A stretch of DNA of 64,000 bases from Inonotus obliquus (taxonomy: Eukaryota > Basidiomycota > Agaricomycetes > Hymenochaetales > Hymenochaetaceae): positions 620,001 through 684,000 of the forward strand of contig JAJHTX010000007.1 of the NCBI GenBank assembly GCA_032164295.1, in the 5' to 3' direction. Within the stretch, counting starts at the first letter, position 1. Every line of letters starts with the position of its first letter. This document shows positions 46,399-59,927 of this stretch, one piece after another. The notes under the pieces are model-generated. The model made no database searches and had not been told where the DNA came from. It worked only from the letters and a program-made list of their open reading frames with translations. A program made the position numbers and the translations under genes.

Positions 46399-48114
46399 AT
46401 GTCTTCCGCAGCTCAGAGAGCAATGTTCATTCCACACATTCAGGACTACATCTTCAGCCTCAGCGGGAAGGATGACGTCGCTCGTTGTGCCACAGTGTGC
46501 AAGGACTGGAGCGATCTCGCCTTGAACTATGTATGGGCTGAAGTCGACAATCACATCGCACTTTACAAGACTCTTGGCAGTAAGTTGATCACTACCTTGT
46601 ATTATAGCGAGAAAGTAGCAGACAGGTTTGTAAGTATTTCAATTTTCAGTTGGCATTTGCGAGACTCACAGCTGTTTCTTCTCGCGTAGTCTCTCGAAAC
46701 AACGCCTCAGGTCCTTGATATGAGGCGACTGGATTTTTATGTACCCCGCATCAAAGTACTCACCATTGACTCGAAAAAACATGGTCTACCTTCAGAGGAG
46801 CTTTTCCGAGAATTCTTGTTCTCGCGGATTGGGTCGATTGTTCTTCCGAATCTGAAGCGTCTTAATATCCGGTTTTTTGACCTACCGGCTCTATATTCCG
46901 CTCTGCCGTTTCTTCACGCCCAGCTGCAGACTCTCGACATTGACGGCCGTTATCCTTCAGGAGGAAAAGCTGTTTTCTTTGATAAATTTTTGGGGGAAGT
47001 GTCGCTTCGCAGCCCCCGTCTGAGAGATCTGTATATCGGTTCGTCTATCAACGATCCGGATATCATTGTAGGTGGACTTTATCAACTTCTTACGAGTCAG
47101 GAGTGGCTGCACAAGATTGCTCTCCCTGGCTGGATGCTTTCATCTGCCGAATGGGGATTACTGTGCAGAATGCCAAAACTTCAGGAGTTTTCTTGCTGTT
47201 CCGAAAGTATGTACGACGCCGTCCCGTGTGCGCCTCATGTTGGTGATGGGATTGGATGTTTTCCGGCCTTGAGCGGTCTAGGACTCGAAGAACTCCCCAA
47301 AATTGCGGCATCCTACTTATCCGTCCATCCGAATCTCACTCAGTTGAAAAAGGTCAAACTTGTTAGTCCTGAACGCTATTCCCGTACCTCTTCCGAAAGC
47401 GAATTCGAGAGATTTATTGCAGCTGTCTCGGCGTGCACCGATCTCGAAGTCCTAGAGCTAAAATTCCCTTACGTCGGAGGCGGACGCGAGTCGATCATAA
47501 CATTTCAACGACTCGCCAAATTCAAGTCGCTTCGTAAACTTCGACAAGTTACTTTCTCCACCTTAAAACCCTTTGAGGCAACGGAGGACGAAATAGTAGA
47601 CTTTCTGTCTGGCGTCCCAGCTTTGGAAGTTTTTGCGCTGCATTTCAATCAGAATTTTGGTTCGTACGAGCTCACGGATGTCCCGTCGCTGCAGGTACTC
47701 CATCGAATCGCAGAATGCCAACCCGATTTACGCCAACTTTCTTTATGCTGCAAATCCCTGGCTCTTTATAACAATCATGCAATTCTGGATATTCCTATCA
47801 CCCCTTTCAAGGAATTAGAAGTTTTGGATGTGGGCTGTTCTGAAGCGGGGAACGAGAGTAGGACGGCGCTTTATTTAAGTCGTCTCTTGCCATCGGGTTG
47901 CGAGATTAAACAATGCCTTGATGGCGAGTCGGCGCAGCCTTGGGGATTCGTGAAGAAGTTGATACCGGTGCTTGCAAGTTTGGTGTCGATGCTTAAGTGG
48001 AAGGAAAAGGAATGCCAGGAGAAAGAGAGGGAGTTAGCGATGTTGAGAGAGGAGCTTGATGTTCGAGGGTCGTCCATCGAGAAACACGAAACGCTTTCCA
48101 AATCGTTATATTAA
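46399..48114 (+). CDS. F-box-like protein with leucine-rich repeats
   Basis: Two exons, 46399-46629 and 46690-48114, with a 60-bp phase 0 intron, give 551 residues. The N-terminus (IFSLSGKDDVARCATVCKDW, LALNYVWAEVD) matches a degenerate F-box as found in many basidiomycete F-box/LRR proteins. Such proteins bind Skp1 and could be adaptors for the SCF ligase built on cullin. The rest is irregular LRR: VLTIDSKKHG, LPNLKRLNIRFF, LQTLDIDGRYP, LEVLELKFPYVG, KLRQVTFSTL, LRQLSLCCKSL and LEVLDVGCSE. A C-terminal coiled coil (KWKEKECQEKERELAMLREE) closes it. Substrate unknown. Confidence 0.82.
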
Positions 48115-49399
48115 TTATGGAGAAAACGGTCGAGAGCCTGGAGTTCGGTGAGTTTTGGAACCCAATTTCTTTGTGAAAGGGAGCTCAAATATAGGAAAGA
48201 CGAGGATTAATAGTCAATCGAATTATCACGATAAAGATCGAGGATCCGAAGCGGCGAAAATAGGGTCAAATCGACTGATGTATTTTTTTTCCTGTGGTTC
48301 CTCACATCGTAATCAGACAGGACGTATAGTCTTTTATGAGATACTTTTTGCTTTTGCTCTATAAGCGGTTTAACTTCTGGTCCAAAACTGATTAGGGGCA
48401 TATATTAAGTTGAAAATAATCGGTAAACTGTCCAGAGCGTACTTGATAGAAACGAAGCGAGCCCTGCCTGATCAAACCAGTGGAAATGAGGAGACATAGC
48501 GAGCCTCATGCAGGTTGGAAGAATAATACCACGCAGCGTCGCATTCCTCTTCCTTGGCACCTATTGCGATGACGTGAAGTGAAATAGCCATACCAGTCAA
48601 AAGATGTCAGTAGTTTTGCAAGTCACTTGGATTTAGCTTACAATTTGAAGAAATCCCTTGATATGAATAAGAGGCCGATGAGATAAGTCTTTGCTGTAGG
48701 GGTACTGATCATGGTACTCGCAGAGGACACCGGGCGCGTAGCCCAAAAAGCCTTGTAAACCGCGGGCTCTCAATGGCCCAAGACTTCCTGGACTGCAAAG
48801 ATACTGTTCTGCTAAAGTACATAGAGGCCGGGCCTGTGCTATTGTGTAGCGGTAGATCCAGCTGAGTACTTAAAGTAGCACATTATATAATATTCTTATA
48901 TAATCATTGTGACACACGATCCCACGTGATGCAACTCCTGCTTTGAACAACCTTGAACTATGTTCATGTTCATCTACCATTTGTCTTTCTCCGAGTCTCG
49001 TCCATCTGGGCTTAACAGAAGACACAACTCATGATTCTCTTCTGAATTCTAGTGACCTGTGCTCTGGGAACTAAGTGCTGAAGTAATACAGTTCATCTGG
49101 CAAGCGGCGGTCCGGACTGAGTGAGAATTATTCCCCATTTTTCTCCCGCTGGCTTCCTTCGGTAGTTCATCACCGTATGGATAAGTCACAAGGTCTCAAT
49201 GGTGTCTGTCGTCTTTGTGGAAGCCATGTGCACCAATATTGCGAGTACCGAACAAATGGTCATATAAAAGGCATGAAAAATGGCGTTTTGATGGGTAACC
49301 CTTCCATTGATATTGGTATGTCCGGCCTTTCTTTTTGCTGAGCGTTGCTCTCGCTTATAGGGATTTTGTGTAGCGTACGACGCGCGCAAGAATATCAGG
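48115..49399. other. Intergenic, no gene supported
   Basis: About 1.3 kb lies between the F-box gene and the beta-galactosidase. An A/T-rich stretch with TATATAATATTC is at about 48884. No ORF, RNA gene or repeat was convincingly recognised. It should contain the promoter of the beta-galactosidase. Confidence 0.4.
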
Positions 49400-52300
49400 A
49401 TGCGCCCTCAGTCTAAACTTCGCTGGCTTTCGTCTGCCATCTTCACGATCGCCCTATTGGTTCTTTCGTACTCTACTTCAGTCAGTAGTCTATGGCCGGG
49501 AGATCGTCTTTTGTCCAGTCACGAACGAAAGAGTCGGGTGGAACGCGTTGAACCTCGACAGCTACCTTCTTCGAACGGTTTGACGGATGAAGTCCAATGG
49601 GATCAGTATAGTCTGATAGTCAAGGGTCAGAGAATATTTCTTTAGTACGTGTCTTTCCAATTCTCTTGCTCCTGGATATATATCTCACCAATTTCTCGGC
49701 TGTCAATGTTTCAATGAAAGTTCCGGTGAATTCCATACTTTCCGTCTTCCAGTTCCAACGTTATGGCTCGATATATTGCAAAAGGCTTCAGCTGCAGGTC
49801 TGAATGGTATCAGCGTCTACTTGGATTGTGAGTATTCCTCGTCCTGGTACGAAAAGCTCAGTTTGCTGAACGAATCACAGGGACTTTGATTAATCCTTCG
49901 CCTGGTGTTATCGATTTTGATGGGTTCCGCGCGGTTCAGCCCCTCTTCGATGCAGCTAAAGCTGCAGGAATATGGATTGTTTTACGTCCTGGTATTTCAT
50001 CATTTTTATTTCGTGAACCAGATCGTTCTGAATCAGATGTACTGCACTGTGTAGGACCATATATAAACGCTGAAGTATCTGCTGGTGGTATTGCACATTG
50101 GGTAACGTCTCAAGTTGCTGGTACCCTGCGAACGAATGCCACAGACTACCACGATGCTTGGCAAGATTATATAGCGGGAATCATTGATGTTACTGTTCCA
50201 AACCAAATTACAGAAGGTGGACCCGTCATAGGTATGCCTTTACCTACTTCAACGAGCAAGGCGCTTATCAATTTTTTGTTCCGTAGCTGTACAAATTGGT
50301 ACGAACTGAAGTGTTGTGAACAGCTCTAGAGGGACTGACATTTGGTAGACAACGAATATAACCAGGGAGGATTTGGTAACGCCGAGTACTTCCAGGAACT
50401 ACTAGATACATATCGCGCAGGCGGTATAGTTGTCCCATTGACCTATAACGATCCCGGACAGGGCAAAAACTTTGTCAACGGCACGGTTCGTTACAGTCTC
50501 ATTTACTTTAAGCTAAGGACTCACGATGCAAACAGGGAGCGGTCGACATTTATGGGTGCGTTCTTTGAGTTATGTCCGGCGAGATGTGATCTTCAACCTA
50601 TCGTTAGACTCGACTCATACCCACAAGCCTTTGATTGTTCGAACCCTGACGTGTGGCGCCCTGTGGTTGAAAACTATCATGACTACCATCTCGGTCTGTA
50701 CTAAGGATATGTATCCATCTTAAGCCTTCTTACCATCTTCCTAGATACCAACCCGAGCCAGCCTTTCTACATCCCCGAAGTATGTTTCTTGAATCCGTTA
50801 TCCTGCACTCGAAGTGACGTAATATGCAGTTTCAAGGGGGAGCTTTTGATGCGTGGGGACCGACCGCTCCGGGATATCAGTCTTGCAGGGTATTAACTGG
50901 TCCGGATTTTGAAGATGTCTTCTACAAACACCTATGGGCAGCCAATGCCAAGTTAGTCAATTACTATATGTTCTATGGGTGAGTGACTCCTTTTTGGCTG
51001 CCCAGGTAAATCATTTCATACATGAGCATTCCAGAGGCACATCATGGGGTGGCTTGCCGTTCCCAGGAGTGTATAGTAAGTCTGGCATTTCCTCCCAGTA
51101 CAATAGCTTACTGTCTGCGAATAGCGTCTTACGATTACGGAAGTTCTATCCTGGAAAACCGGCTGCTGAGTCCGAAGTTTGACGAGTTAAAGCGTCAGGC
51201 TTTGTTCCTCCGAAGCTCTCCGGACTTTTACAAGACAGATTGGATCGGAAACAGCAGCTCCACTGCAGTCGATGTTTCAAATCCGGATGCGTTAGTCGTA
51301 CTTCTGACGAACCCCGATACTGGTTCCAACTTTTACATTGCAAGACAGACAGACTCGACTTCAACGTGGGATATATAGTTTTGCTCTTTTCTTCGTGCGC
51401 TTCTAATAGGCTTTTATAAAGTGCGATCACCACCTTCTCGCTCACAATCTCCACTTCGAACGGAGCTTTCTCCGTCCCGAAGACCTTCCCTTCGATCACG
51501 CTTGATGGCAGAGAGTCAAAAGTCATAGTTACCGACTACACGTTTGGAAGCTCGTCCAAACTGCTATACTCGACGGCATCCGTTTTATTCGCCGGACAGA
51601 TTGGAAGCCGAGATGTACTTTTCTTGTACGGCGGCGTGGAACAGCAGCATGAATTCGTGGTCGATCTCAAAGGTTCATCGAGTGTTACCGGAGACAATCG
51701 CGTCGCATCGTCCGCAGATCCCTCGGGATTAACCACTATTAGCATTCTTGGAAACGTTACTGGTCTTATTACGGTCTTTGATTCCGATTCACAATTGGTC
51801 CTTTATAGCGACACGGACACGGCTGGAACGTTCTTCGCGCCGGTAATTCCATCAGAAGCTACTGAGGGAGACGAAGCGACATTCAGCAATTATTGGCAAT
51901 TGGGTTCGAACAGAACTGTACTTGTCGGTGGTCCATACCTCGTACGAAATGCGACTATTTCCGAGTCTCAGCTGCAACTTCGGGGTGATTTGAATGAAAG
52001 CGTCTTCCTCACTGTCTTTGCTCCACCGGAAGTGACTTCTGTCACTTGGAATGGACAAGAGGTCGAGCCGCTAAACAGCATCAGCAACTCGTCGGGTAGC
52101 TTTACTGCACAACTTCAGTTGAGCGCATCGGTAGCCGCGATCAGTGTACCGCAGCTCACGAACTGGAAGTTTGCGGATAGTCTTCCTGAGATTCAAGCTA
52201 ACTTCTCGGATGACTCGTGGACGATTGCAAATCATACATCTACGAACATACCGTTTAAACCATTCTACGGAGATGGACGCGTACTTTATGGTTGCGACTA

Positions 52301-53643
52301 TGGATTGTGTGTCCCATTCCCTTCCAGTCCAGTTTTGGAGTCCGAATTGACTTTGTCTTACAGCTGCGAGAACATCGTCCTTTGGAGAGGCCACTTCAAC
52401 GCGACTGGATCTGAGACATCTGTCAACCTGACTATCAATGGAGGCGAAGGTCAGAGTCTATTGTCGACTTATTTCGTTCGATTGCTCATTATGTCACAGC
52501 GTTCGCTGCCAGCGTCTGGCTGAATAATATATTCTTGGGAACAGCATTCGGAAAGTGAGCACTTCCTGTCATGATGCTATTCAACTATCACTTAGGTCTT
52601 TTCGAATTCAGCTCGACGAATAATAGGTTTATTCTGGAGGAAACGGACCAAGTGTATGCCTTCCCAGAAGGGGCTATTAAAGTTGGGCAGGACAACGTGA
52701 TAACCATCGTTCAGGTAAGCCCTACTTCTCCGCCTGATTCCAGTTGAACTGTCCCTCACGTCACTGCTCGAAGGATAACATGGGTTTGAACGAAACGCAA
52801 GGTTGGTACCTTCAGCTACTTCAGAATGAAATTTGCATTCTCATGCATATTGCAGGTTCGAATACAAACACGTCTAAGTCGCCTCGTGGAGTTCGTGGAT
52901 TCCAGCTTAATTCCGGAAACTTTTCGGACTGGAAGGTTCAAGGGAAGGTCGGAGGCTATACCGAGTGCGTCGGATCTGCTACCTGCTACTCTCTCATCTA
53001 TGTTCAGACTATTAATGTGCGAAACAAGCTTCCCCGATAAAGTAAGAGGTTTACTCAACGAAGGTGGCCTCTTCGGCGAACGGGAAGGCTGGCACTTGCC
53101 AGGCTTTGATACTTCCTTGTGGGCTGAGAGGAACCTATCGGATGCACTCCCTGGAAACGCTGCTGGTGTCGGCTTCTTTGTTACGACGTTCAATTTGGAT
53201 ATTCCAGAAGGGACGGACGTTCCGATTAGTTTTGTCTTTGATGGAGGATCAACTGCGACAGAACAGCCATACCGTGCTCTGCTATTCGTCAATGGTTGGG
53301 CGATGGGAAAGAGAGTAGCAAACCTTGGGTAGGTGTTCTTCCTTCGTTATATAGAACGCAGCTCACGCTTATTTTTACAGTCCTCAAACGAAGTTCCCTG
53401 TGCATGAGGGTATTCTTGATTACCACGGAGAAAAGTTCGTGGTCTCTAATCTGTTATGGCAACCCACTCATCATTGCCAATTTCTTCTTCATCGATAGTA
53501 CGGTTGCTGTTGCACTCTGGTCTTTGCTCCCTGACGCGACTATAACTCCGACACTGGAACTTGCGATTGATGGAGTTCTGGAAGGCGGAGTTGGAGGGAT
53601 CGTCACGAACAATCCCGGATTCACGTCCCGAACTGCAACCTGA
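49400..53643 (+). CDS. Secreted GH35 beta-galactosidase, copy 1
   Basis: This glycoside hydrolase family 35 enzyme removes terminal beta-galactose. The start ATG opens a signal peptide ([20 protein letters not shown]). Many short introns separate exons that rejoin in frame. The catalytic barrel has [33 protein letters not shown] and [14 protein letters not shown]. The acid/base Glu is in DNEYNQ (about 50350) and the nucleophile Glu is in [14 protein letters not shown], split by an intron near 50770-50830. [19 protein letters not shown] and [12 protein letters not shown] follow, then the beta-sandwich domains to [11 protein letters not shown]. Several N-glycosylation sequons are visible. One 3' splice site uses AAG (about 51441). 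A paralogue starts at 61923. Confidence 0.9.
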
Positions 53644-54261
53644 TGTTTCGTCGGAGGGGGACTTGTAATGGGCGGATGCAATTTTGTAGATATGCTACAA
53701 TATCGTAGGATAGACTCAGAATTCATCTTGACTGCATTTGAGAATCCAAACCTGTTGTTAACGTGTGAAAAAATCGCGTCGATTGCAGACTCCGCCTCAC
53801 GCTCCGCATCCAACTGTAAGAATGGATCATACTGTGGCGTATGAGCGATATATGATGCAACCGAGTCTCAATGCCTTCCCTATGCGCGAGTTTCTTTGCT
53901 TAAACTGGTCTCATACGCAGGGATAATGCATGCTCTCCAGGAGGACTGCACTGTCAATTAACACGTCCCCGTAATTGGTTATTCCATCTGGAAGCGAATT
54001 AGCGTCAAGATGGAGCATGAGACCACGGGGGAAACTCGAAGGATGGGTCTTTGTTTCAGGTGACAGAGGGAATTAATGAGGACACCTCAATTACTTCCGA
54101 AGTCCACAAGACTCCAATGAACTCGTGGATAAGAATGGTTAAGTAGAAGCTACTAGAGAAATGAAAGTCACAGGTTCATGAGCTAAAAAGAGTGAAAGAT
54201 CTACATGAACACTAACTTCTAAGACACGCGAAACACTTGTAAAGAGTTAATAACCCCAATT
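53644..54261. other. Intergenic between convergent beta-galactosidase and HRI1
   Basis: Both neighbouring genes end here. No coding frame was recognised. Confidence 0.5.
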
Positions 54262-55197
54262 CTAAGCGCTGTTATCAATGGTCGAGGTACCTTCATAAAA
54301 CTCGATGCACTTCCACAAACCGCAAGACGTGGAGAGCTCGATGGCTCCAGAACCGGAAGAATGCGGAGTATTGCAGACTTCATGGCAGGGAATGTAACTT
54401 TGACCGGAACGGAAGACGGGTTTCCAATATCCAGAATCGCTTCCCGCATTATCTCCAGTAAATATCCAACGCTCAGCCGTAAACCCATTCTCGTCCCTTA
54501 GTACACCTTGACACCAGCTACCCATGCGAATTAGAACGCCGCATGCATTCTCGGGGTTGATGTTTCCCGGATGCACGCCGATGCCTCGTGCAGTAGTTTC
54601 GGGATAACGGTCATCTCGAAAGCGGACAAAGACGAAAGTCGGAGTCTTGAAAGACGCACACGCTGGCTCAACGAGTAGGTCGCGCCACACCTCTTGATAG
54701 CTACGTAGTCTGCCAGACGCATCTTTCATTTCTCCTCGTTCACACGTGTCCCCGTTCGGCAAAAAGGTGCTCACGCCTGTATCATGCACGTTCAATGCGT
54801 CGAGCGTGCGTGAGTCGACCCAGTGTTTCCACGTACTTGTCGTCTGATTTGTATCGGGGAGTCCAGACTGATGTGTGGCCATTCCGGCGAAAGCCCAATC
54901 AATTGCTGTTGATGGTTGCGCGGTATGGGCGTGCGAGTCGTCTGGGAGCCAATCGAGGAAAACTCGGAGGTCGACGAATATTCCGGAAGGCGCGGTGAGA
55001 ACAAGAGTAGAAGTTCGCTCCTCCGGAGCCTCATTATCCTGCATGCACAGATACGTAAGTCCAAGTCGAACGAATGATGAGTTATCCCGGATCGTGCGTT
55101 ATTAACGAGGCAAACTGAGGATTTACATCATTTAAATGGCAAGAAGACATTCAAAACTTACCCACTGAATTGATACGCGTGTTGTGGCTGTTGGCAT
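54262..55197 (-). CDS. HRI1: HRI1 family protein
   Basis: A fungal-specific HRI1 family protein of unknown biochemical role. Exon 1 is 55197-55162 (12 residues, MPTATTRVSIQW), and exon 2 is 55038-54262, joined in phase 0, giving 270 residues. Family strings are ERTSTLVLTAPSGIFVDLRV near the N-terminus, IDWAFAGMATHQ, WKHWVDSRT, DTGVSTFLPNGDTCERGE and WRDLLVEP. The two-lobed beta-barrel pattern (each lobe with a W-A-F-A-G or R-M-G-x-W core) is compatible with the family. In yeast the protein is reported to interact with Hrr25, but nothing in this sequence tests that. Confidence 0.85.
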
Positions 55198-58006
55198 CGG
55201 CTCTTTATTTTCCATTTGCGAATTTGTCTGATTTCCGTAACGTCGATAGTTCCGAGATAGGTTCACGAAAGCACGAAAGTTCAGGATAAAGAACTGATCA
55301 GGTCACTCTTGCTTTTGGGAGAAAGATTCCGAATCGGTGCCGATCAAATTCCGAAAAGAGATAGAAACGATCACGTGAAAGCTAAATCGCGTTTGGTCAC
55401 GCGTCGACCACGCGACGCGTTCTTGGGACCTCTGAGTTTGGAAGGTCTATGGGGGTCATGAGACCTATTTCTCAGCCCACAATGGTCCGCGAGACTCACG
55501 TTAGATTTTTGTCGATGGTTTCAACAAGTAATTTCCGACCAACGGCCGTATACTTCGAGTAGGTCCTTTTCGGACCTTGTTCCTATCGGCGGACCAAGCG
55601 GAACAGAAAGCAATTGCGTCAGTACTTTCAGGATTAGTCTGTTTGGCATGTATTCAACGTCCGCTTGTCTCTTCTTCCACTTTGGCTTACTCTGGCTCCT
55701 TCGAAACTTCTCGTCCTCGGCTATGAATGGAACAGATGATGAATGATTAGGCTGGGGTTTCGGGTTAGGTCCAATGGAGCAACTCAATTACTTGGTTTCC
55801 ACCCTATGTCAATGAAGCCTTGGTACGGGAAGTATCGATTTGAAGCCATGCTCTCATGCGAGCGGCCAGTATAACAGGATTGAGCACTCCACAATGGGTA
55901 CTCGACTCCGTCGCGTCGCTGGATATGGGTGCTGACAGAAGCTCATCGATCGATTACAAGTCCGATTTCCAAGAGGCGAAGCAGGAAGAGGAAAGGTGAT
56001 CAGCAGCTAAACATGAGGAATACGTACGCTTCCCGCGCGGTGGTCCAGTTCCACTCCTTGCAGTGCCACAATGAACACACAGAGGACACCTGCTCCGAGG
56101 TGCATTGATACGCTGATACGGTATACTCGCTGATCCCCATGCGCTTCCATTCTTCCCTCTCCGTTAAAAAACGCCAAAAACACGCATGCGTTATTACTTA
56201 CTGAGATTCGCGCTTGCCCGAGATTTAATCGCGGCGCAATCCGAACTGCGTAATAGTTTATTTGGCGGCGTATAATGACGCTCAGAGCGTCGCAACAAAG
56301 AAGAAGCGGCGCTGAGAAGCAAGGACAAGGACGGTAGGTGATGGGGTTTTTCGAATTCGGGAAGCCATATCACTTCATTATAGGGGAGAGAACGGGCAGC
56401 AGACCAGGGAGAAGCCATAGGCGAAGAAAGGAAGTTTTGGCCCAGATGATAAGTAGAGATTATCTTGCAGATTTTACGGGAGCTGAATAGACCCCCGAAC
56501 TCCCAGAGCTATTTAAAAGAAAGAATAAATCAATAAGTAAAATTAAAGAAAAGGCAAAACTGGAAGGAAGGGATGTCCAGAGACTTAGGGGTCAAATATG
56601 AGCCATGGGAAGACGCCGTTGTGGCTAAGGACCGCAGCTTCTTTCCCCTTTACGAAGCCGACACTCAAAAAATTGTTATGGGCGCTTGGGACACTGCGAC
56701 GCGCAGTTCTTGAATCTCCCAAGTGCTGTATATCGGTCCTGCGATGGATGAGATTAGAATTCGGGACTGCGGAGGACGAGAGTTTGGATCATGACACACA
56801 ATACGAAGGAAAGGAACCGGTTTTGAAGCAGAGAAGAATCCGATCCTTTTCGCTGTAGCAACACGTTTGACATTGTCAATTAGACATAGGCGCCAACAAT
56901 AGCAAGAAAGCTCGATAGGCAACGGTCCTCGCGGGTCCAATCCACTCGTGGGCCGTGGCAAAGGCCCAAGCGGAGTTCATTGTGTTTACTCCGAAATCTT
57001 CGTAATAGGAGCCAAGATCCGATCTCCCAGATTCGGAAGAAGACTGAGTTGCCCGCAAAGCGAGATCACCATCGGTATCGTGCTTCATCGGAGAGGAGCA
57101 AACCAAGGTAAAGGAAACTGAAAATGAATAAGGTTTAATGGCACCTTTGTCCACCTGGGGGTATTTGAGGACATGCACCAGAATCTTGTCTGCTGTTGCT
57201 CCATCAGCACGCCGGGATAGTATGGATGAGCAGGGGGGAGATCTGGCTGGCAAAGGGCCTTTGTGAACAAAAATTCGGCAATGTGCGCACTGAGCCGTAT
57301 ATGCGCCTGGTATCGCTTCTGGTTTGTGCTTCGAACATCCGGGTTAGCAGCCGAACGAGCACTTTGTTTGGAGCGCAGATACACTGCTATTGGTCCGGTA
57401 GTGTTGAAATGCATGAGAACGAACGATATCGTGGTATATCCAGTAGTATCATCGGCATCTGGAATTACAAAAGAAAGGGACAGGGGTCTCCTTGAACGTG
57501 ACCCCCATCTGCACCGCCAGGCCAGCGAACATTGTTCGTTCGAAACAGACCCCTCGATACCAGCGATCCGGATGGAGAGCTGGACACTACAGCAGATACT
57601 ATTGCCGAGGAGAGAGATGCTCCGAGCTGAGAGACGAGGTTGCGGATGAATTCATACCACATTTTATCCATACTTAAGCTGTGTAAGATTGGATTTGAAT
57701 AAAAAGTGTTTGAGAACTAGAAGAGAGTGGCTCAGGGATAAGTTGGTACATTGTAGTCGGAGTAGTGTTCTACGCTTACTATAATTTGGCGCTACTTATT
57801 CAACCGAAATGCTCGCTTCCACCTTGTCTCCTTCCCTCATCTCATCCTCCCTCTCGTCCTCTTCATCACTCCCATCCACCTTTCCTACATCCACCATAGC
57901 GCGTCCACCTCATCCACATCGCTTTCAAAGGGCATGTCCTCAGCGTGAACGACAACTTGCTTTTCATATCTTACGCTCCCCATTCACAATCAGTAGTGCA
58001 TCGTCC
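55198..58006. other. Long gene-poor stretch with one doubtful minus-strand frame
   Basis: 2.8 kb. On the minus strand at about 57590-57085 a frame stays open for roughly 165 codons (IPDADDTTGYTTISFVLMHF; AVYLRSKQSARSAANPD) with no recognised domain and no clear start. Adjacent short frames at 57671-57465 and 57253-56876 could be joined by splicing, but I could not make a consistent model. At 55787-55521 the short minus frame is also unassigned. The region 57800-58006 is pyrimidine-rich and precedes the CENP-B-type gene; an in-frame upstream start at 57809 exists. Confidence 0.3.
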
Positions 58007-59927
58007 ATGGCAGACCAGCACCAGACCCAACCCGCCACTTATCCCTTCTTGCTCGACAGCTCGGTAGTTCCTATCGACATCTCAGGGACTCCCCAAGGCA
58101 TCCAGTTTCATGACCAAGGTCGTGATCAGGGGCTCGTTCAAGGCCAGGTCCGCGTGTCACCCGACACCTCGAGCGCAACACAGGCTGCTTTCATGTATTT
58201 CCCGAATGCGTCCCATCCACACTTCACGAATCAGTTGAATCAAGGCTCTCAGACTGCGCACATCGACCAGGAGCTCACTCTTAATCCCGCTCAGCTCCGC
58301 GTTTCGTCTATTGGACCCAATCGCGTCTTGACGCGCCGCCAAGCACGCATGCATGGCGCGCAACCATATGAAAGCACACCTCAAGAACATCACCGGCAAG
58401 AGGGACAGCAAATTAGCAAGGTGCGCATCTGCAGCCCTACAGCTCGATGGATGGCGATGCTAATTTGGCTTATTTTAATTACTTTCTTAATTGAAATATT
58501 ATTTTCATATGAATTTTTCGTTGTTTATTTTTATCATATAGCGATTCGGACTACTTGGCGCCGATGCTAATTCTCCGCGTCCACAGACGCCGAACGGATT
58601 CCATACAGGCGCGCAGTTTGCCAGCGCTCGAATGGTACTCCCTGATCTCGATCTGGGTCAAATCGCTATACCCAGCGCCCCCGCCATGTCACCCCAGCAC
58701 CCTAGTACCCCCGCTTCAGTGACATCATCTTCCAACGTTTCGCATTACGGTTTTGCCCAGTACCCGCACAGTAGACACTCCCGTTCGGACAGCAACTCTA
58801 CCCAGCCACGTTCTGCATCTCCCGCTGCTAGTGTCGTATCTGCCGTTACTTCCCATTCATCAAAGTCAAAACGTAGGCCCAAGTCCCACCGTTCGCGCCA
58901 CCCAGTATCTCCTGCGTCCACGGAAGACATACCTTTAGGGCAGGTGACGACTTCTCCTGTTGACGTCTCGCACCCGAAGCCGAAGCCGAAACACCGGCTA
59001 TCGAACATGCAGCGCAAGGATATATGCCAGTATTTCAAGGACCATCCGAATACGCGCCAAGAAGACATCGCCACGATGTGGGGGGTCGAGCGTTCTACTA
59101 TCAGCAAGATCTTGAAACACAAGGGTCGTTGGTTGGCCGTTTCGGATGCGGAAAGTCCACATTTGTGGAAACAGAGGCCTCCTAAATTCGCATCGGTTGA
59201 GACAGTGATGGATGTCTGGCTGAGTGAGTGCCGTCAATCAAAGACGCCTATTACCGATGCAATGATACGCACTCGGGCCCGCGAGATTGCCACACGTCAC
59301 GGTATTTCTGAAGAAAAGTTCAAGGCGTCTTCAGGCTGGATCGAAAACTACAAGCAGCGGAATGGCATCAAGAGGGGGATATGGGTCGGAAGACCTGATC
59401 CCGGCTACTACTCTGGAGATGACACGGACGAAGATCGATTGCTTCTCCACGACTACCTCAAACAAAGCGAGCGCGAAGAAGCGTTCCAAAAACTTCTTGA
59501 AAGCGAGCGACAGCAGATGGCGCCTTCGCAAGACTCATTCATGGGTGAAAGCGACCGACAGCAGATGGCGCCTTCGCAAGGCTCATTCATGGGTGAAAGC
59601 GGCACTCCGATCGCTAGCGCCCCTGCAGGACAATCACCAGTCAGCCCGGAAGAGGCCAAAGCAGCTATGGACGTCATCCTAAGCTTTCTGCAGGCGCAAA
59701 ATCCGGATTTCTTGACTGAGAAGGAGATGAACATCCTAACGGATGTCAGACACCTCATTTGGGTCACCGCGAACACTGCGAATCAACAGGCGATGACTTC
59801 TTCTGTAGCAAATTCTGCGCCTAATGCTGCGACAAGTGCTGTGGGCGGAGCGTCTGGGATTAATAATGTGGCTGATATCATGGCCCACACCAACGCGGTG
59901 TCTGGAGGACAGCTCGTTGCGGCGTAG
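58007..59927 (+). CDS. CENP-B/Tc5-type HTH DNA-binding protein
   Basis: Two exons, 58007-58420 and 58542-59927, with a 121-bp A/T-rich intron (phase 0), give 599 residues. The first 270 residues are Gln/Ser/Pro-rich. Then come a basic stretch (KSKRRPKSHRSRH) and a CENP-B N-terminal HTH (LSNMQRKDICQYFKDHPNTR, then ATMWGVERSTISKILKHKGR). A CENPB-type HTH follows (ETVMDVWLSECRQSKTPITD, IRTRAREIATRHGISEEKFK, SSGWIENYKQRNGI). These are the two DNA-binding helices of pogo-like transposases, but no DDE nuclease follows. A perfect near-tandem repeat of DRQQMAPSQ.SFMGES lies at residues of about 465-500. It may be a domesticated transposase-derived regulator. Confidence 0.85.
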
